Shown in pieces: positions 43,101-50,790 of a DNA stretch of 64,000 nucleotides. The stretch lies in the NCBI GenBank assembly GCA_041658185.1, contig JBBAAR010000004.1:62001-126000 (forward strand), read 5' to 3'. This stretch comes from UBA8919 sp041658185 (GTDB lineage Bacteria; Elusimicrobiota; UBA8919). The notes beneath the pieces were generated by a model, which was given only the letters and a program-made list of their open reading frames with translations, had not been told where the DNA came from and ran no database searches. Numbering within the stretch: position 1 is the first letter of the stretch; every line of letters starts with the position of its first letter. A program made the position numbers and the translations under genes.

Positions 43101-45382
43101 TTGACACGATGGGGAATAATCCACCGGCATGGGTCGGCTGGAAAAAATTCACGCTAAATTTTGTTGACTTAAACAACGATACAAAACCGGACACTGTCAC
43201 CGCGGCTGAAGGAACAATGAACATCGTCGGCAATCCGTCGTTAACGAATATTACTCAGATAAAAGTGTTGCTCAAAAACGAAACCGGTTCAAAAATTGAC
43301 AACGGCGAAATCTGGCTTGATGAAATTTATCTTGATGAACCGAATGAAATTACCGGCTATGCTAACAGATATAACGCCGATTTTTCAGTTCCCGATTGGG
43401 CGACCTTCGGCGGAAAATTTAAGTTTATCAACCGTGATTTTCAAACGCTGACAACCCAGATATCAAATCAGGACTCCGAGGAAGTGTCCGGTTATTTCAA
43501 TATGCCGCAGTTGTGGCTGTTGAAGCCGGAATTTTTAAGATGGATGGCTATGCCTCTGAATACGTCCGTTTCAAGAACCGTTACCGTAACACCCTCGGCA
43601 ATCCAGACCGGCGACCCTAACCTTGTTTCAATTTTGGATGAAGGAAAGATTACCACAATTTCCGGAAATAGTTCATCGTCGCTAATGATACAAAAATTTC
43701 CCCGCCTCGGTGCGTCGTATTCCCGGTCAATTACCGAGTCAAATCTTTTAATTCAGCGTGATGAAACTAATACATCAAACGGCACTTTTGATTATACAAA
43801 TCCGCTTAAACTTTATGTAACGCCCAACGACCTTTCGGCGTCTTATTCGCGCTCCGATGCGTTCAGGGGTCGTCCGCTTGACAAATCTGCTGATTTCCCG
43901 GACCTGTTTAATTTCACAACCAATTGGTATCTTCAGACATATACACAGGATTATTCCGGGAAAACATCTTTTACGCCGATGGGATGGCTTGACGACTGGT
44001 TCGGAGTAAAACCGTTTGCAAATTTGTCGCTGGCGCCTTCATATAAGTTTTCCGTCGCCCGTGAGAAAAAGCGGCTTATGTATGATGATGAAACCGACTA
44101 CAGGAAAAACGATGGTCAAACAGCATCCCTCTCAACTTCCTTCCGTATCTTTTCGTGGATGCAGCCGTCGGCATCCTACAATTCCGGAATAACCCAGACA
44201 TATAATTTGATTACTTCCACAGTTCCTTTACAGAGCGGCGCCACTGGGAATGTTGAGGCAGTAAGCAAAACGGTTGTCAGAACGTCCGACGGGAATGTTT
44301 CCGTTTCGCTGACGCCCCGGGATATAGTCAATTTTGCCCCGATAAATTCATTGTCATTAAATTCTTCGTTTGAAATTGCCGACGGCGATAATTACAAAAA
44401 TGTTGACAAAGGGGAATATGTTTATAATAAATTGTTTGTGAGAGAAAAATTGGGTGAAAAAAGTTTGTCGGTCAGAAACATAATAACCGGAGGCAGAGAA
44501 TCCCTTACCTTATCCGATACCGTCCGCGGAAATGCCAGATATTCGCCGTTTGAATTTTTAGATTTTAGGGGCCGCCTGATGCCGATTAAATCAATCACGA
44601 CAACATCCGCATATTCCAAGACCGATAGAAAAAGCGAGACCACCGGCACGCAGAGTCAGACGATAACGCTGAATTGGCCCGATTTAACCGCGGGAATTCC
44701 CGACACCGAAAAATTTTTCTTTATTGAAAAATATATTTCGGACACGCAGGTCAATTTGAGATATACAAAGAGAACCACCGACGATTATGCCTTTGACGAA
44801 AAAACAAAATTTGCGCAGACAATTTCCAATTCCTATGATTACAGATTCAATTTCATAAGAAAATTTGACTGTTTTACCTCTTACAGCGTTTCCACAAATT
44901 TAGGCGAAGATGTTAAACAGCAAAAAATCACCGCCGACGGCAAATCGGAGTCGGCAGCATTTCAGGTCGGCTATAGATGGAACGACTGGCGGTTCACTCC
45001 GAGATACGACTGGAAAAAAGATTTGGAGATTGATGGAACTCCCAAAACAACGAAGGACTCTCTAAATCACGCCGTTTCGGTGGGAATAAATTACGACGTT
45101 TCTAAACCGATAATGTGGAAAATTCCGTTTTCTTCAACAATACTTGACCTCAAAAATCGTTTCACAATGACCAGCAATCTTAAATATACAAAAAATATAG
45201 ACAAAATAGTTGAAAGCAATAATACCGATACGTATTCAATGTCTTTAAGCGGCGATTATACGATTTCCGACAATTTGCGAGTCAATTTGGGCTCCTCCGG
45301 CAGTTACTTTAAGAATAGGAAAAGAAAGCAGGATGATTATTATTCTTTAGAAATTTCCTCGTCGCTTACCATTACATTCTAA
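40190..45382 (+). CDS. sprA: Giant SprA-like outer-membrane protein
   Basis: A 1730-residue exported protein. The N-terminal repeat region (KITVNVDYDDT, DISIVYKGDPDELVQDAAFGDI, TLSLPGTEFVSYNKQAFGVMAKL) matches the pattern of SprA, the type IX secretion translocon of Bacteroidota. Many barrel-like strands follow and it ends YYSLEISSSLTITF. It is shorter than the 2300-2500 residues of flavobacterial SprA. EF-hand-like D-x-D-x-D-G stretches occur near residues 710-780. The signal peptide is two tandem copies of ILITSVPII from a 30-nt duplication of the RAYT repeat. Start ATG 40190 overlaps the transposase stop. Confidence 0.75.
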   Translation: MKKLILITSVPIIFILITSVPIILGEEFDIDEWNQIRQQKEKREFKEEKIETAKPELFQISTAAVVSEPTVPAILSEGIELPYESKLAISGRKFIGMKFTSSKYLHEREDGKTQPSVSGFELAQQLQVRVKGTVKRKITVNVDYDDTVENKKDISIVYKGDPDELVQDAAFGDITLSLPGTEFVSYNKQAFGVMAKLKHKNANFYGVFSRTKGTTETKRFRGSTTFEKKDINDASYLRRKYYKLALDPSHLPIKPGSEKIYVDDKNGDNNKILTSTITVSKYGAGNSTFSATCDLLYPGSDYTIDYERGVIVFRKSIGQNYVIAVDYEKKDGTRVIDNMPFAAFKLIKDETETLGYELKNYYSIGRTKIIRDDNRGNFIFRVMDLNRTEVLKIGTTDVAYPQFVEVDFEAGTFRFTDGAGNDKEPFPQNSYATSPTRNYIIYTEYRYRAKSYLVRANIVPQSEKIIMDGNPLIRDIDYFMDYDSGFITFLNEEKITDTTVIDITYEWAPFGGQMDQTVVGTRVEYAPYNNFSFGSTFLYNFPAKPLTSPDVRSTPESISVYEFDTKVSFSDLPLQPSFSGEYASSIRNPNIFGNALIENMEGIKQADTMSSDDDSWKYSANISADVTANGSFYWNNVDVKSGDINSSVPDDEKDTKQQVLNISYKLNPNKEASIIYPISRLGVDYTKKLFLDFWMNGDNSGDDITFSIGSLNEDSDGDGVMDTEDKNSDGILNPGEDTGIAFNHPDGSVTLIGADNGKIDTEDLDGDGVLRRNDNILGSFNMATFTNPDGVVGFKDEIGTAYKNISWPPGWKHFIVPLGDVTTWETAKQIRFTVKSPLGNSAYRSIQFSDVSIVGNKWEKPIVMGTGEMVVSAINNIDNTGYVPLYDYFPSVYKDLYNLESKDLKIKKEQSLQLKYTLENGSTVTTKSVFSRSADYSKHKKLTYYLWGDKSKSATFTIQFGAESAYYEHKIDTMGNNPPAWVGWKKFTLNFVDLNNDTKPDTVTAAEGTMNIVGNPSLTNITQIKVLLKNETGSKIDNGEIWLDEIYLDEPNEITGYANRYNADFSVPDWATFGGKFKFINRDFQTLTTQISNQDSEEVSGYFNMPQLWLLKPEFLRWMAMPLNTSVSRTVTVTPSAIQTGDPNLVSILDEGKITTISGNSSSSLMIQKFPRLGASYSRSITESNLLIQRDETNTSNGTFDYTNPLKLYVTPNDLSASYSRSDAFRGRPLDKSADFPDLFNFTTNWYLQTYTQDYSGKTSFTPMGWLDDWFGVKPFANLSLAPSYKFSVAREKKRLMYDDETDYRKNDGQTASLSTSFRIFSWMQPSASYNSGITQTYNLITSTVPLQSGATGNVEAVSKTVVRTSDGNVSVSLTPRDIVNFAPINSLSLNSSFEIADGDNYKNVDKGEYVYNKLFVREKLGEKSLSVRNIITGGRESLTLSDTVRGNARYSPFEFLDFRGRLMPIKSITTTSAYSKTDRKSETTGTQSQTITLNWPDLTAGIPDTEKFFFIEKYISDTQVNLRYTKRTTDDYAFDEKTKFAQTISNSYDYRFNFIRKFDCFTSYSVSTNLGEDVKQQKITADGKSESAAFQVGYRWNDWRFTPRYDWKKDLEIDGTPKTTKDSLNHAVSVGINYDVSKPIMWKIPFSSTILDLKNRFTMTSNLKYTKNIDKIVESNNTDTYSMSLSGDYTISDNLRVNLGSSGSYFKNRKRKQDDYYSLEISSSLTITF
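40201..40260 (-). repeat. Perfect 30-nt tandem duplication of the RAYT-linked repeat, forming a signal peptide
   Basis: 40201-40230 and 40231-40260 are identical. The minus strand carries GGGGACGGAGGTAATTA in each copy. On the plus strand each copy is exactly ten codons, giving ILITSVPIIF then ILITSVPIIL. It is also the right flank of the transposase gene. Confidence 0.95.
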
Positions 45383-45385
45383 GAT

Positions 45386-46744
45386 ATGCATGTTATAAAA
45401 ATAAAAAAAACATTTTTAATTTTTAATTTTACATTTTTAATTTTTAATTGTCTTTATGCCTACGATTATATCTCGGAAAAATTACACTACGGGAATATTT
45501 TTTATCCGCCGGGTGATTTTGAGGAGGGTAGGAGATACCCCGTGGTCGTCAACGATACCGTTCGTGAGTATTTGAAGGATTCCGAGCCGGAGTTTAACCG
45601 CCTGAATGCTGACGAAAATAAATTTTATGAAAAGACCGCCGGCATTTTTTTCCTGAATGCGGTCGGTTTTTCTGCGCCGTCTGATGCCGCGCAGATTTAT
45701 CTTAAAAAGAAAAAATATGCCGAGCAGGATTTTGCGGCAAATTCCGTTTTCTTCTTGCTTAATACCGAAAAAATTTTCGTTACGGATGATGAAATTGCCG
45801 TTGACACTCACCTGCACACGATTTATTCTCACGATTCGGTTGCCGATATAAAAAAGTTAATAATTCAGGCGGACAAAAAAGGGCTCGGTGCGATTGCAAT
45901 TACCGACCATAACGATTTTGAGGGTGTCCGCCGTGCAAGAAATATAGCGGAAGAATTAAAAGCCCGCGGGCTGATAAAAAAAGATTTTTTTATAATTTCC
46001 GGCGAAGAGATTTCTGCTGCGGACGGTCATATCATAGCACTTTTTACCAAAACATACATTTATCAGAATATGAGCGTTTCGGAAACGATAGCGGAAATTC
46101 ACCGTCAGGGCGGACTTGCCATCTCCGCCCACCCGACTCAAAAAAGCGGGGTCGGGTTAAAACAGATGCGTTCCCAAAAGTTTGACGGTGTTGAACTCTA
46201 TAACGGCAGTTCCTTTCTTCCTTACGATTTTTTCCGTCAGATAAAAATCAAAAAAAAGTTAAGAAAACAGAAAAAATTTTATGTTTCGTCGTCGGATTCT
46301 CATTTCAAAGGCGGCGCCGGTTATTCCGGCTGCTCAATCGTCAGGGTAAAAGAAAAATCGCTTAACGGTATAAAAGATGCGATGAAAAACGGCGATGTCC
46401 GTCCCGTTTTAAGCGGAATTTATGTGCCGTATAAATCGTTCATAGAATTCTCTCCGGTTTATTCTGTTTATTCCGCAGTGTCTCTTTATGACGACGTAAA
46501 GGACCTTGCAGAATTTGTCCTCGCCGGAATTACGTTGTCGTCAAATATAAAAATCAAAACGACTTATGACGAGCAGGTTCACGATACCTTAAATGTTATC
46601 GGAATTAGAAAACTGTCAGATGAAGACAACGAATTGAAAAAACCAATTAAAATATCGTCCGTTTCGGCAACCTACGGTCCTGCGATTTTCAGTTATGATT
46701 TTGATACAAAAGAAACGGAAACAGCGATAAAGTTTATGTTCTGA
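45386..46744 (+). CDS. Exported PHP-domain phosphoesterase-like protein
   Basis: A 452-residue protein. VDTHLHTIYSHDS near residue 140 is the first metal site of the PHP (polymerase and histidinol phosphatase) fold; AIAITDHNDFEGVRRA, SGEEISAADGHIIAL, LAISAHPTQKSG and SSDSHFKGG supply the other His/Asp/Glu ligands. It is probably a periplasmic phosphoesterase; the substrate is unknown. A signal peptide ends LYAYD, and its core (TFLIFNF twice) comes from a 21-nt duplication. The C-terminal 100 residues form a beta-rich region. It starts 3 nt after the SprA-like gene. Confidence 0.8.
   Translation: MHVIKIKKTFLIFNFTFLIFNCLYAYDYISEKLHYGNIFYPPGDFEEGRRYPVVVNDTVREYLKDSEPEFNRLNADENKFYEKTAGIFFLNAVGFSAPSDAAQIYLKKKKYAEQDFAANSVFFLLNTEKIFVTDDEIAVDTHLHTIYSHDSVADIKKLIIQADKKGLGAIAITDHNDFEGVRRARNIAEELKARGLIKKDFFIISGEEISAADGHIIALFTKTYIYQNMSVSETIAEIHRQGGLAISAHPTQKSGVGLKQMRSQKFDGVELYNGSSFLPYDFFRQIKIKKKLRKQKKFYVSSSDSHFKGGAGYSGCSIVRVKEKSLNGIKDAMKNGDVRPVLSGIYVPYKSFIEFSPVYSVYSAVSLYDDVKDLAEFVLAGITLSSNIKIKTTYDEQVHDTLNVIGIRKLSDEDNELKKPIKISSVSATYGPAIFSYDFDTKETETAIKFMF
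45410..45451 (+). repeat. 21-nt tandem duplication forming a signal-peptide core
   Basis: Two units of 21 nt (ACATTTTTAATTTTTAATTT-type, one base different at the end) encode TFLIFNF and TFLIFNC. Its complement resembles the AAAAATTAAAAAT words in the gene at 18595. Confidence 0.9.
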
Positions 46745-46750
46745 TTTTGC

Positions 46751-46778
46751 TTGACTTTTTTTGTAAATTTTGTAAAAT
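46751..46778 (+). promoter_or_regulatory. Promoter upstream of the CsgG-like gene
   Basis: TTGACT at 46751-46756, a 16-nt spacer and TAAAAT at 46773-46778, about 70 nt upstream of the start at 46850. This is the only gap of note between the PHP and CsgG-like genes. Confidence 0.5.
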
Positions 46779-46849
46779 AAAAAAACTGTAGTGCTTCTGT
46801 TCCAAATATAGCGAAGCCTATTTTTTAAGATTTTAATCAGGGGGTTCAA

Positions 46850-48004
46850 ATGTTCTTGAAGACAGTTAAATGTTTGTTGATAGGTGTAATGTTTTTTATA
46901 TCATCAACTTTGATTTATGCCGCTGATACTGACTCAATGGTTCAGGATGCTCTTAAAAAAATAAATCCGACTTTAAAAAGTATTCCTGAAAACATAAAAA
47001 GGATTGCGGTAAACACAATAAAAACAGATACAAAAGATATAAATGCTGTTAGTTTACAAGACCAGATAGTTACGTTGTTGCTTGGAAGCGAAAGATTTCA
47101 GGTTATAGACAGAGAAGCATTGAATACATTACTTACGGAACAAAAATTACAGTTGAGCGGTGCGGTTGGGACGAACGAACTGGTTTCAGCGGGAAAACTT
47201 ATTGGAGTTCAGGGATTCTTTTTTGGTTCAGTGGAACAAAAAGAAGGCAAAGTTATTTTGAATCTAAAATTGGTTGATGTTGAAAGCAGTGCCATAGTAT
47301 ATTCAAAAACTTTCATAGGAGAATCGAGCAGTTACGGCAGATTGGGAATCGGATTATATTCAGGCACTATAGATTTTGCTTTAGAAAAAATTACGATAGG
47401 CAATAATGTTGAGACAGGCGAATCCAAAGCAAGTTCAAATAGTTTAGGTTTAAGTTTTTCATATAAGCAGGGTTTTCAATCAATGAAACTTTTTCAATTA
47501 GGAATTGATCTTGGAATGGCAATGTATATTAAAGACGGTATATATGAATCGAAAGGGTATATTTATGACATTAACAACCCCACTAACATAGCAGGAGATT
47601 ATTCAGTATACATAAGATATTCACCAACATTTGAGGCTAATATTGTAGCAAAATTATTTCTTTCAAGCAAAGTATTGTTTGGAACAAAAACCGATTTAAT
47701 AAATCCTTATTTTGGAACGTCCTTTAAAGCTACTGGATATAGCATTGATGCAGGCGGGATGCAATCTGGCAGTGGCAGTTGGATGACTGAAGAAAAAACA
47801 GATGTACTTATAAGTATCTGTCCGGTATTTGGTGTGGAGGCAAATTTTACCAAACATTTGTCATTTTTTGTTAACGGAATCAGTGTGCCGGAAACCAAAG
47901 AAACCCGCGATTCTTATATAACACCGCCTACTAAGAGTACTTTTACAATACCGGCCGGAATATACTGGAGCGGTGGATTAAAATATTATATAAATTTGTT
48001 TTAG
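46850..48004 (+). CDS. CsgG-like protein with C-terminal barrel-like domain
   Basis: A 384-residue exported protein. An ordinary signal peptide (ending IYAAD) is followed by a CsgG/LpoB-like alpha-beta domain (KRIAVNTIKTDT near residue 50, ERFQVIDREALNTLLTEQKLQ near 85, LIGVQGFFFGSVEQKEGKVILNLKLVDVESSAIV near 130). The rest (about 190-384) alternates polar and hydrophobic strands and ends LKYYINLF. There is no lipobox cysteine after the signal, unlike CsgG and LpoB. It may combine a periplasmic sensor or assembly domain with a small outer-membrane barrel. Confidence 0.65.
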   Translation: MFLKTVKCLLIGVMFFISSTLIYAADTDSMVQDALKKINPTLKSIPENIKRIAVNTIKTDTKDINAVSLQDQIVTLLLGSERFQVIDREALNTLLTEQKLQLSGAVGTNELVSAGKLIGVQGFFFGSVEQKEGKVILNLKLVDVESSAIVYSKTFIGESSSYGRLGIGLYSGTIDFALEKITIGNNVETGESKASSNSLGLSFSYKQGFQSMKLFQLGIDLGMAMYIKDGIYESKGYIYDINNPTNIAGDYSVYIRYSPTFEANIVAKLFLSSKVLFGTKTDLINPYFGTSFKATGYSIDAGGMQSGSGSWMTEEKTDVLISICPVFGVEANFTKHLSFFVNGISVPETKETRDSYITPPTKSTFTIPAGIYWSGGLKYYINLF

Positions 48005-48027
48005 ATGTTATTTTTAAGGGAGGTTTT

Positions 48028-49074
48028 ATGAAAGTAGGTATTAACGGTTTCGGCAGGATTGGGCGGCTGGTGGCAAGGGCGATACTGGAAAAAAACAGCA
48101 AAAACATTGAACTGGTCGCTATTAATGATTTGGTTGATGCAAAGACAAATGCGCATCTTCTCAAATATGACTCCGTTCACGGGCAATTTCCGGGCGACGT
48201 AAAGGCGACCGGAGAAGATGAAATCACTGTTAACGGTAAAAAAATCAAAGTTCTTAAAAAGAAAGACCCGTCGGAACTTCCATGGAAAGAATTCGGAGTT
48301 GAAATAGTCGTTGAGTCAACCGGTCTTTTCACAGTGAAAAAGGACGGCGTCAACAAAAAAGGCAAAGAGGTAAAAGGCGCGGAAAATCACATCACGAAAG
48401 GCGGTGCTAAAAAAGTAATTATTTCCTCTCCGGCGGAGGGTGAGGATATAACTATTGTGCTCGGCGTCAACGAGGATAAATACGACCCCAAAAATCACAA
48501 TGTTGTTTCAAATGCGTCCTGCACTACTAATTGTCTTGCTCCTGTGGCGAAGGTATTAAATGATGTGTGGGGAATAGAAAAAGGTCTTATGAACACAATC
48601 CACGCTTACACGAACGACCAGAGAATCCAGGATACCGCGCATTCAGACCTGCGCCGCGCACGTGCAGCAGCGGTCTCAATGATACCGACTTCAACCGGCG
48701 CCGCAAAGGCAATCGGGCTTGTGATTCCCGAGTTAAAAGGCAAACTTGACGGTTTCTCTATCCGTGTTCCTTCACCGAATGTTTCAGTCGTGGATTTAAC
48801 GGTTCTGCTGAAGAAAAAAGCTACCGTTGAAGAGATAAATGCTGAAATTAAAAAAGCGGCAGAGGGGAAAATGAAAGGAATCCTCGGATACACCGACGAG
48901 CCGCTTGTTTCAATTGACTTCAACCACTGCCCGCTGTCGTCAATCTTTGACTCAAAAATAACCAAAGTTATAGACGGTGATTTTGTGAAAGTTCTTGCCT
49001 GGTATGACAACGAGTGGGGTTATTCAAACAGGGTTGTTGACCTGATTGAGTTTATGATGAAAAAAGGAATATAG
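48028..49074 (+). CDS. gap: Glyceraldehyde-3-phosphate dehydrogenase
   Basis: A 348-residue type I GAPDH. VGINGFGRIGRLVARAI binds NAD, the catalytic cysteine is C165 in SNASCTTNCLAPV, and WYDNEWGYSNRVVDL is the C-terminal signature. AAGGGAGG precedes the ATG. It oxidises glyceraldehyde-3-P in glycolysis. It should form an operon with pgk, but a toxin-antitoxin pair lies between them. Confidence 0.97.
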   Translation: MKVGINGFGRIGRLVARAILEKNSKNIELVAINDLVDAKTNAHLLKYDSVHGQFPGDVKATGEDEITVNGKKIKVLKKKDPSELPWKEFGVEIVVESTGLFTVKKDGVNKKGKEVKGAENHITKGGAKKVIISSPAEGEDITIVLGVNEDKYDPKNHNVVSNASCTTNCLAPVAKVLNDVWGIEKGLMNTIHAYTNDQRIQDTAHSDLRRARAAAVSMIPTSTGAAKAIGLVIPELKGKLDGFSIRVPSPNVSVVDLTVLLKKKATVEEINAEIKKAAEGKMKGILGYTDEPLVSIDFNHCPLSSIFDSKITKVIDGDFVKVLAWYDNEWGYSNRVVDLIEFMMKKGI

Positions 49075-49092
49075 GTCGCTCGTGGAGGAAAA

Positions 49093-49362
49093 ATGGGACG
49101 GAAAGACAGGGTAAAAGAAACCGCTATTTTGTATAAAACAAGAAAACCGTCTAAAAAATTCTCGGTTGTAATTGAGAAAGATGCAACCGGCTATTTTGCT
49201 TTTTGCCCGGAATTGCAGGGATGTTATACGCAAGGTGAGACATACGAAGAAGCAATGAAGAACATAAAGGACGCTATTGAATTACATGTTGAAGACCGCC
49301 TTGAAAATGACGAAGAAATTCCTACGGCAAAAGAGATTAGTTTGACAACTGTTGAGATATGA
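49093..49362 (+). CDS. hicB: HicB-family antitoxin
   Basis: An 89-residue HicB-like protein. The fold start FSVVIEKDATGYFAFCPELQGCYTQGETYEEAMKNIKDAIEL is the degraded RNase-H-like domain of these antitoxins. There is no obvious C-terminal helix-turn-helix, so DNA binding may need a beta-strand motif or be weak. It is encoded before the toxin gene, the reverse of the classic hicAB order but common in this subgroup, and overlaps it by 4 nt. GGAGG lies upstream. Confidence 0.88.
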   Translation: MGRKDRVKETAILYKTRKPSKKFSVVIEKDATGYFAFCPELQGCYTQGETYEEAMKNIKDAIELHVEDRLENDEEIPTAKEISLTTVEI

Positions 49363-49580
49363 AATTGCCAAGAATTACAGCAAGAGAGACCTCAAAAATT
49401 GTGGAAAAGTTCGGATTTGTTATTGTTCGCCAAAGCGGTAGTCATAAAATATACAAAAATTCCGAAGGCAGGCGTCTCACAATTCCATATCATTCCGGAA
49501 AAATTCTGCATCCAAAAATTTTGAAAAGCATTATTGTGGATTGCAATTTAACCGTTGAAGAGTTTTTGAAATATCTATAA
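49359..49580 (+). CDS. hicA: HicA-family mRNA interferase toxin
   Basis: A 73-residue HicA toxin. LPRITARETSKIVEKFGFVIVRQSGSHKIYKN contains the dsRBD-like fold with the active-site His in GSHKIY; RRLTIPYHSGKILHPKILKSII completes it. It would cleave mRNA when free of HicB. It starts within the hicB stop (ATGA) and ends 19 nt before pgk, so the pair is probably transcribed with the two glycolytic genes. Confidence 0.9.
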   Translation: MKLPRITARETSKIVEKFGFVIVRQSGSHKIYKNSEGRRLTIPYHSGKILHPKILKSIIVDCNLTVEEFLKYL

Positions 49581-49599
49581 TTTTTTATCGGGGGGAGAG

Positions 49600-50787
49600 A
49601 TGGCGAAACTTACAATTCGTGATGTTGATTTGAAAGGGAAAAAGGTGTTGGTGCGGGTTGACTACAATGTTCCGCTTGATAAATCGCAGAATATCACCGA
49701 CGACACACGGATAAAAGAGTCGTTGCCAACGATAAAATATCTCCTTGAAAAAAACTGCAGGATTATTCTATGCTCGCATCTGGGCAGACCGAAAGGCAAA
49801 GTTGCGCCGGAATTTTCGCTGAAACCGGTCGCAAAACGGCTGTCGGAACTTCTGAAACAGGAAATAAAATTTGCGCAGGATTGTGTGGGCGAAGAAATAA
49901 AAAAACTTGCCGCCGGTTTGCAACCGAAAGAAATTCTGCTTCTCGAAAATCTGCGTTTTCATCCCGAAGAGGAAAAAAATGACGAGAAATTTGCGAAACA
50001 ACTGTCGGAACTCGGTGAGTTTTTCGTCCAGGATGCTTTCGGAACGGTTCACAGGGCGCATGCTTCTACGGCAGGAGTAAATAAGTTTTTACCGTCAGCG
50101 GCGGGATTTTTGCTTGAAAAAGAAATAAAATATTTAGGCGATGCGCTTCAAAATCCGGCGAGACCTTTCGTTGCAATTTTAGGCGGTGCGAAGGTCTCCG
50201 ACAAAATCGGTGTCATAGAAAACCTATCAAAAAAAGTTGATGCTATTTTAATCGGCGGCGCGATGGCTTATACTTTTCTAAAAGCGATGGGAATAGCCGT
50301 CGGCAACTCTCTCGTTGAAGACGACAAACTTGACCTTGCAAAAGATCTTTTGAAAAAAACTTCAAAAATAAGATTTTTATTACCAATAGACCACATTATC
50401 GCCGACAAAGTTGATAAAGATGCAAAGGTTGAGGAAGCGAAAGGTATAGAAATAAAAGACGGTTTTATGGGCGTTGACATCGGTTCTATGACGCAGAATA
50501 TTTACAGTTGCGTAATTTTGAAAGCGAAAACTATTGTCTTAAACGGTCCGATGGGCGTTTTTGAAATTGACAAATTTGCCGCAGGCACGAATGCGGTTGT
50601 CAAAGCAATTGCCGAGTCAACATCAAAAGGCGCAATTTCAATCATCGGCGGCGGCGACAGCGTTTCTGCCGTTAAAAAAGCAGGTGTTGCCGACAAGGTC
50701 TCCCACATGTCCACCGGCGGCGGCGCATCCCTGGAATTTTTAGAGGGATTAGAGTTGCCCGGCATCGCAGCACTAAAGGAGAAATAA
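49600..50787 (+). CDS. pgk: Phosphoglycerate kinase
   Basis: A 395-residue kinase of normal length. KVLVRVDYNVPLD, LCSHLGRPKG, LLENLRFHPEEEKND, KVSDKIGVIENL and the C-terminal GGGDSVSAVKKAG with MSTGGGASLEFLEG all match. It makes ATP from 1,3-bisphosphoglycerate. A GGGGGGAGAG site precedes the ATG. With gap upstream and apgM downstream it belongs to a split lower-glycolysis block. Confidence 0.97.
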   Translation: MAKLTIRDVDLKGKKVLVRVDYNVPLDKSQNITDDTRIKESLPTIKYLLEKNCRIILCSHLGRPKGKVAPEFSLKPVAKRLSELLKQEIKFAQDCVGEEIKKLAAGLQPKEILLLENLRFHPEEEKNDEKFAKQLSELGEFFVQDAFGTVHRAHASTAGVNKFLPSAAGFLLEKEIKYLGDALQNPARPFVAILGGAKVSDKIGVIENLSKKVDAILIGGAMAYTFLKAMGIAVGNSLVEDDKLDLAKDLLKKTSKIRFLLPIDHIIADKVDKDAKVEEAKGIEIKDGFMGVDIGSMTQNIYSCVILKAKTIVLNGPMGVFEIDKFAAGTNAVVKAIAESTSKGAISIIGGGDSVSAVKKAGVADKVSHMSTGGGASLEFLEGLELPGIAALKEK

Positions 50788-50790
50788 TAA

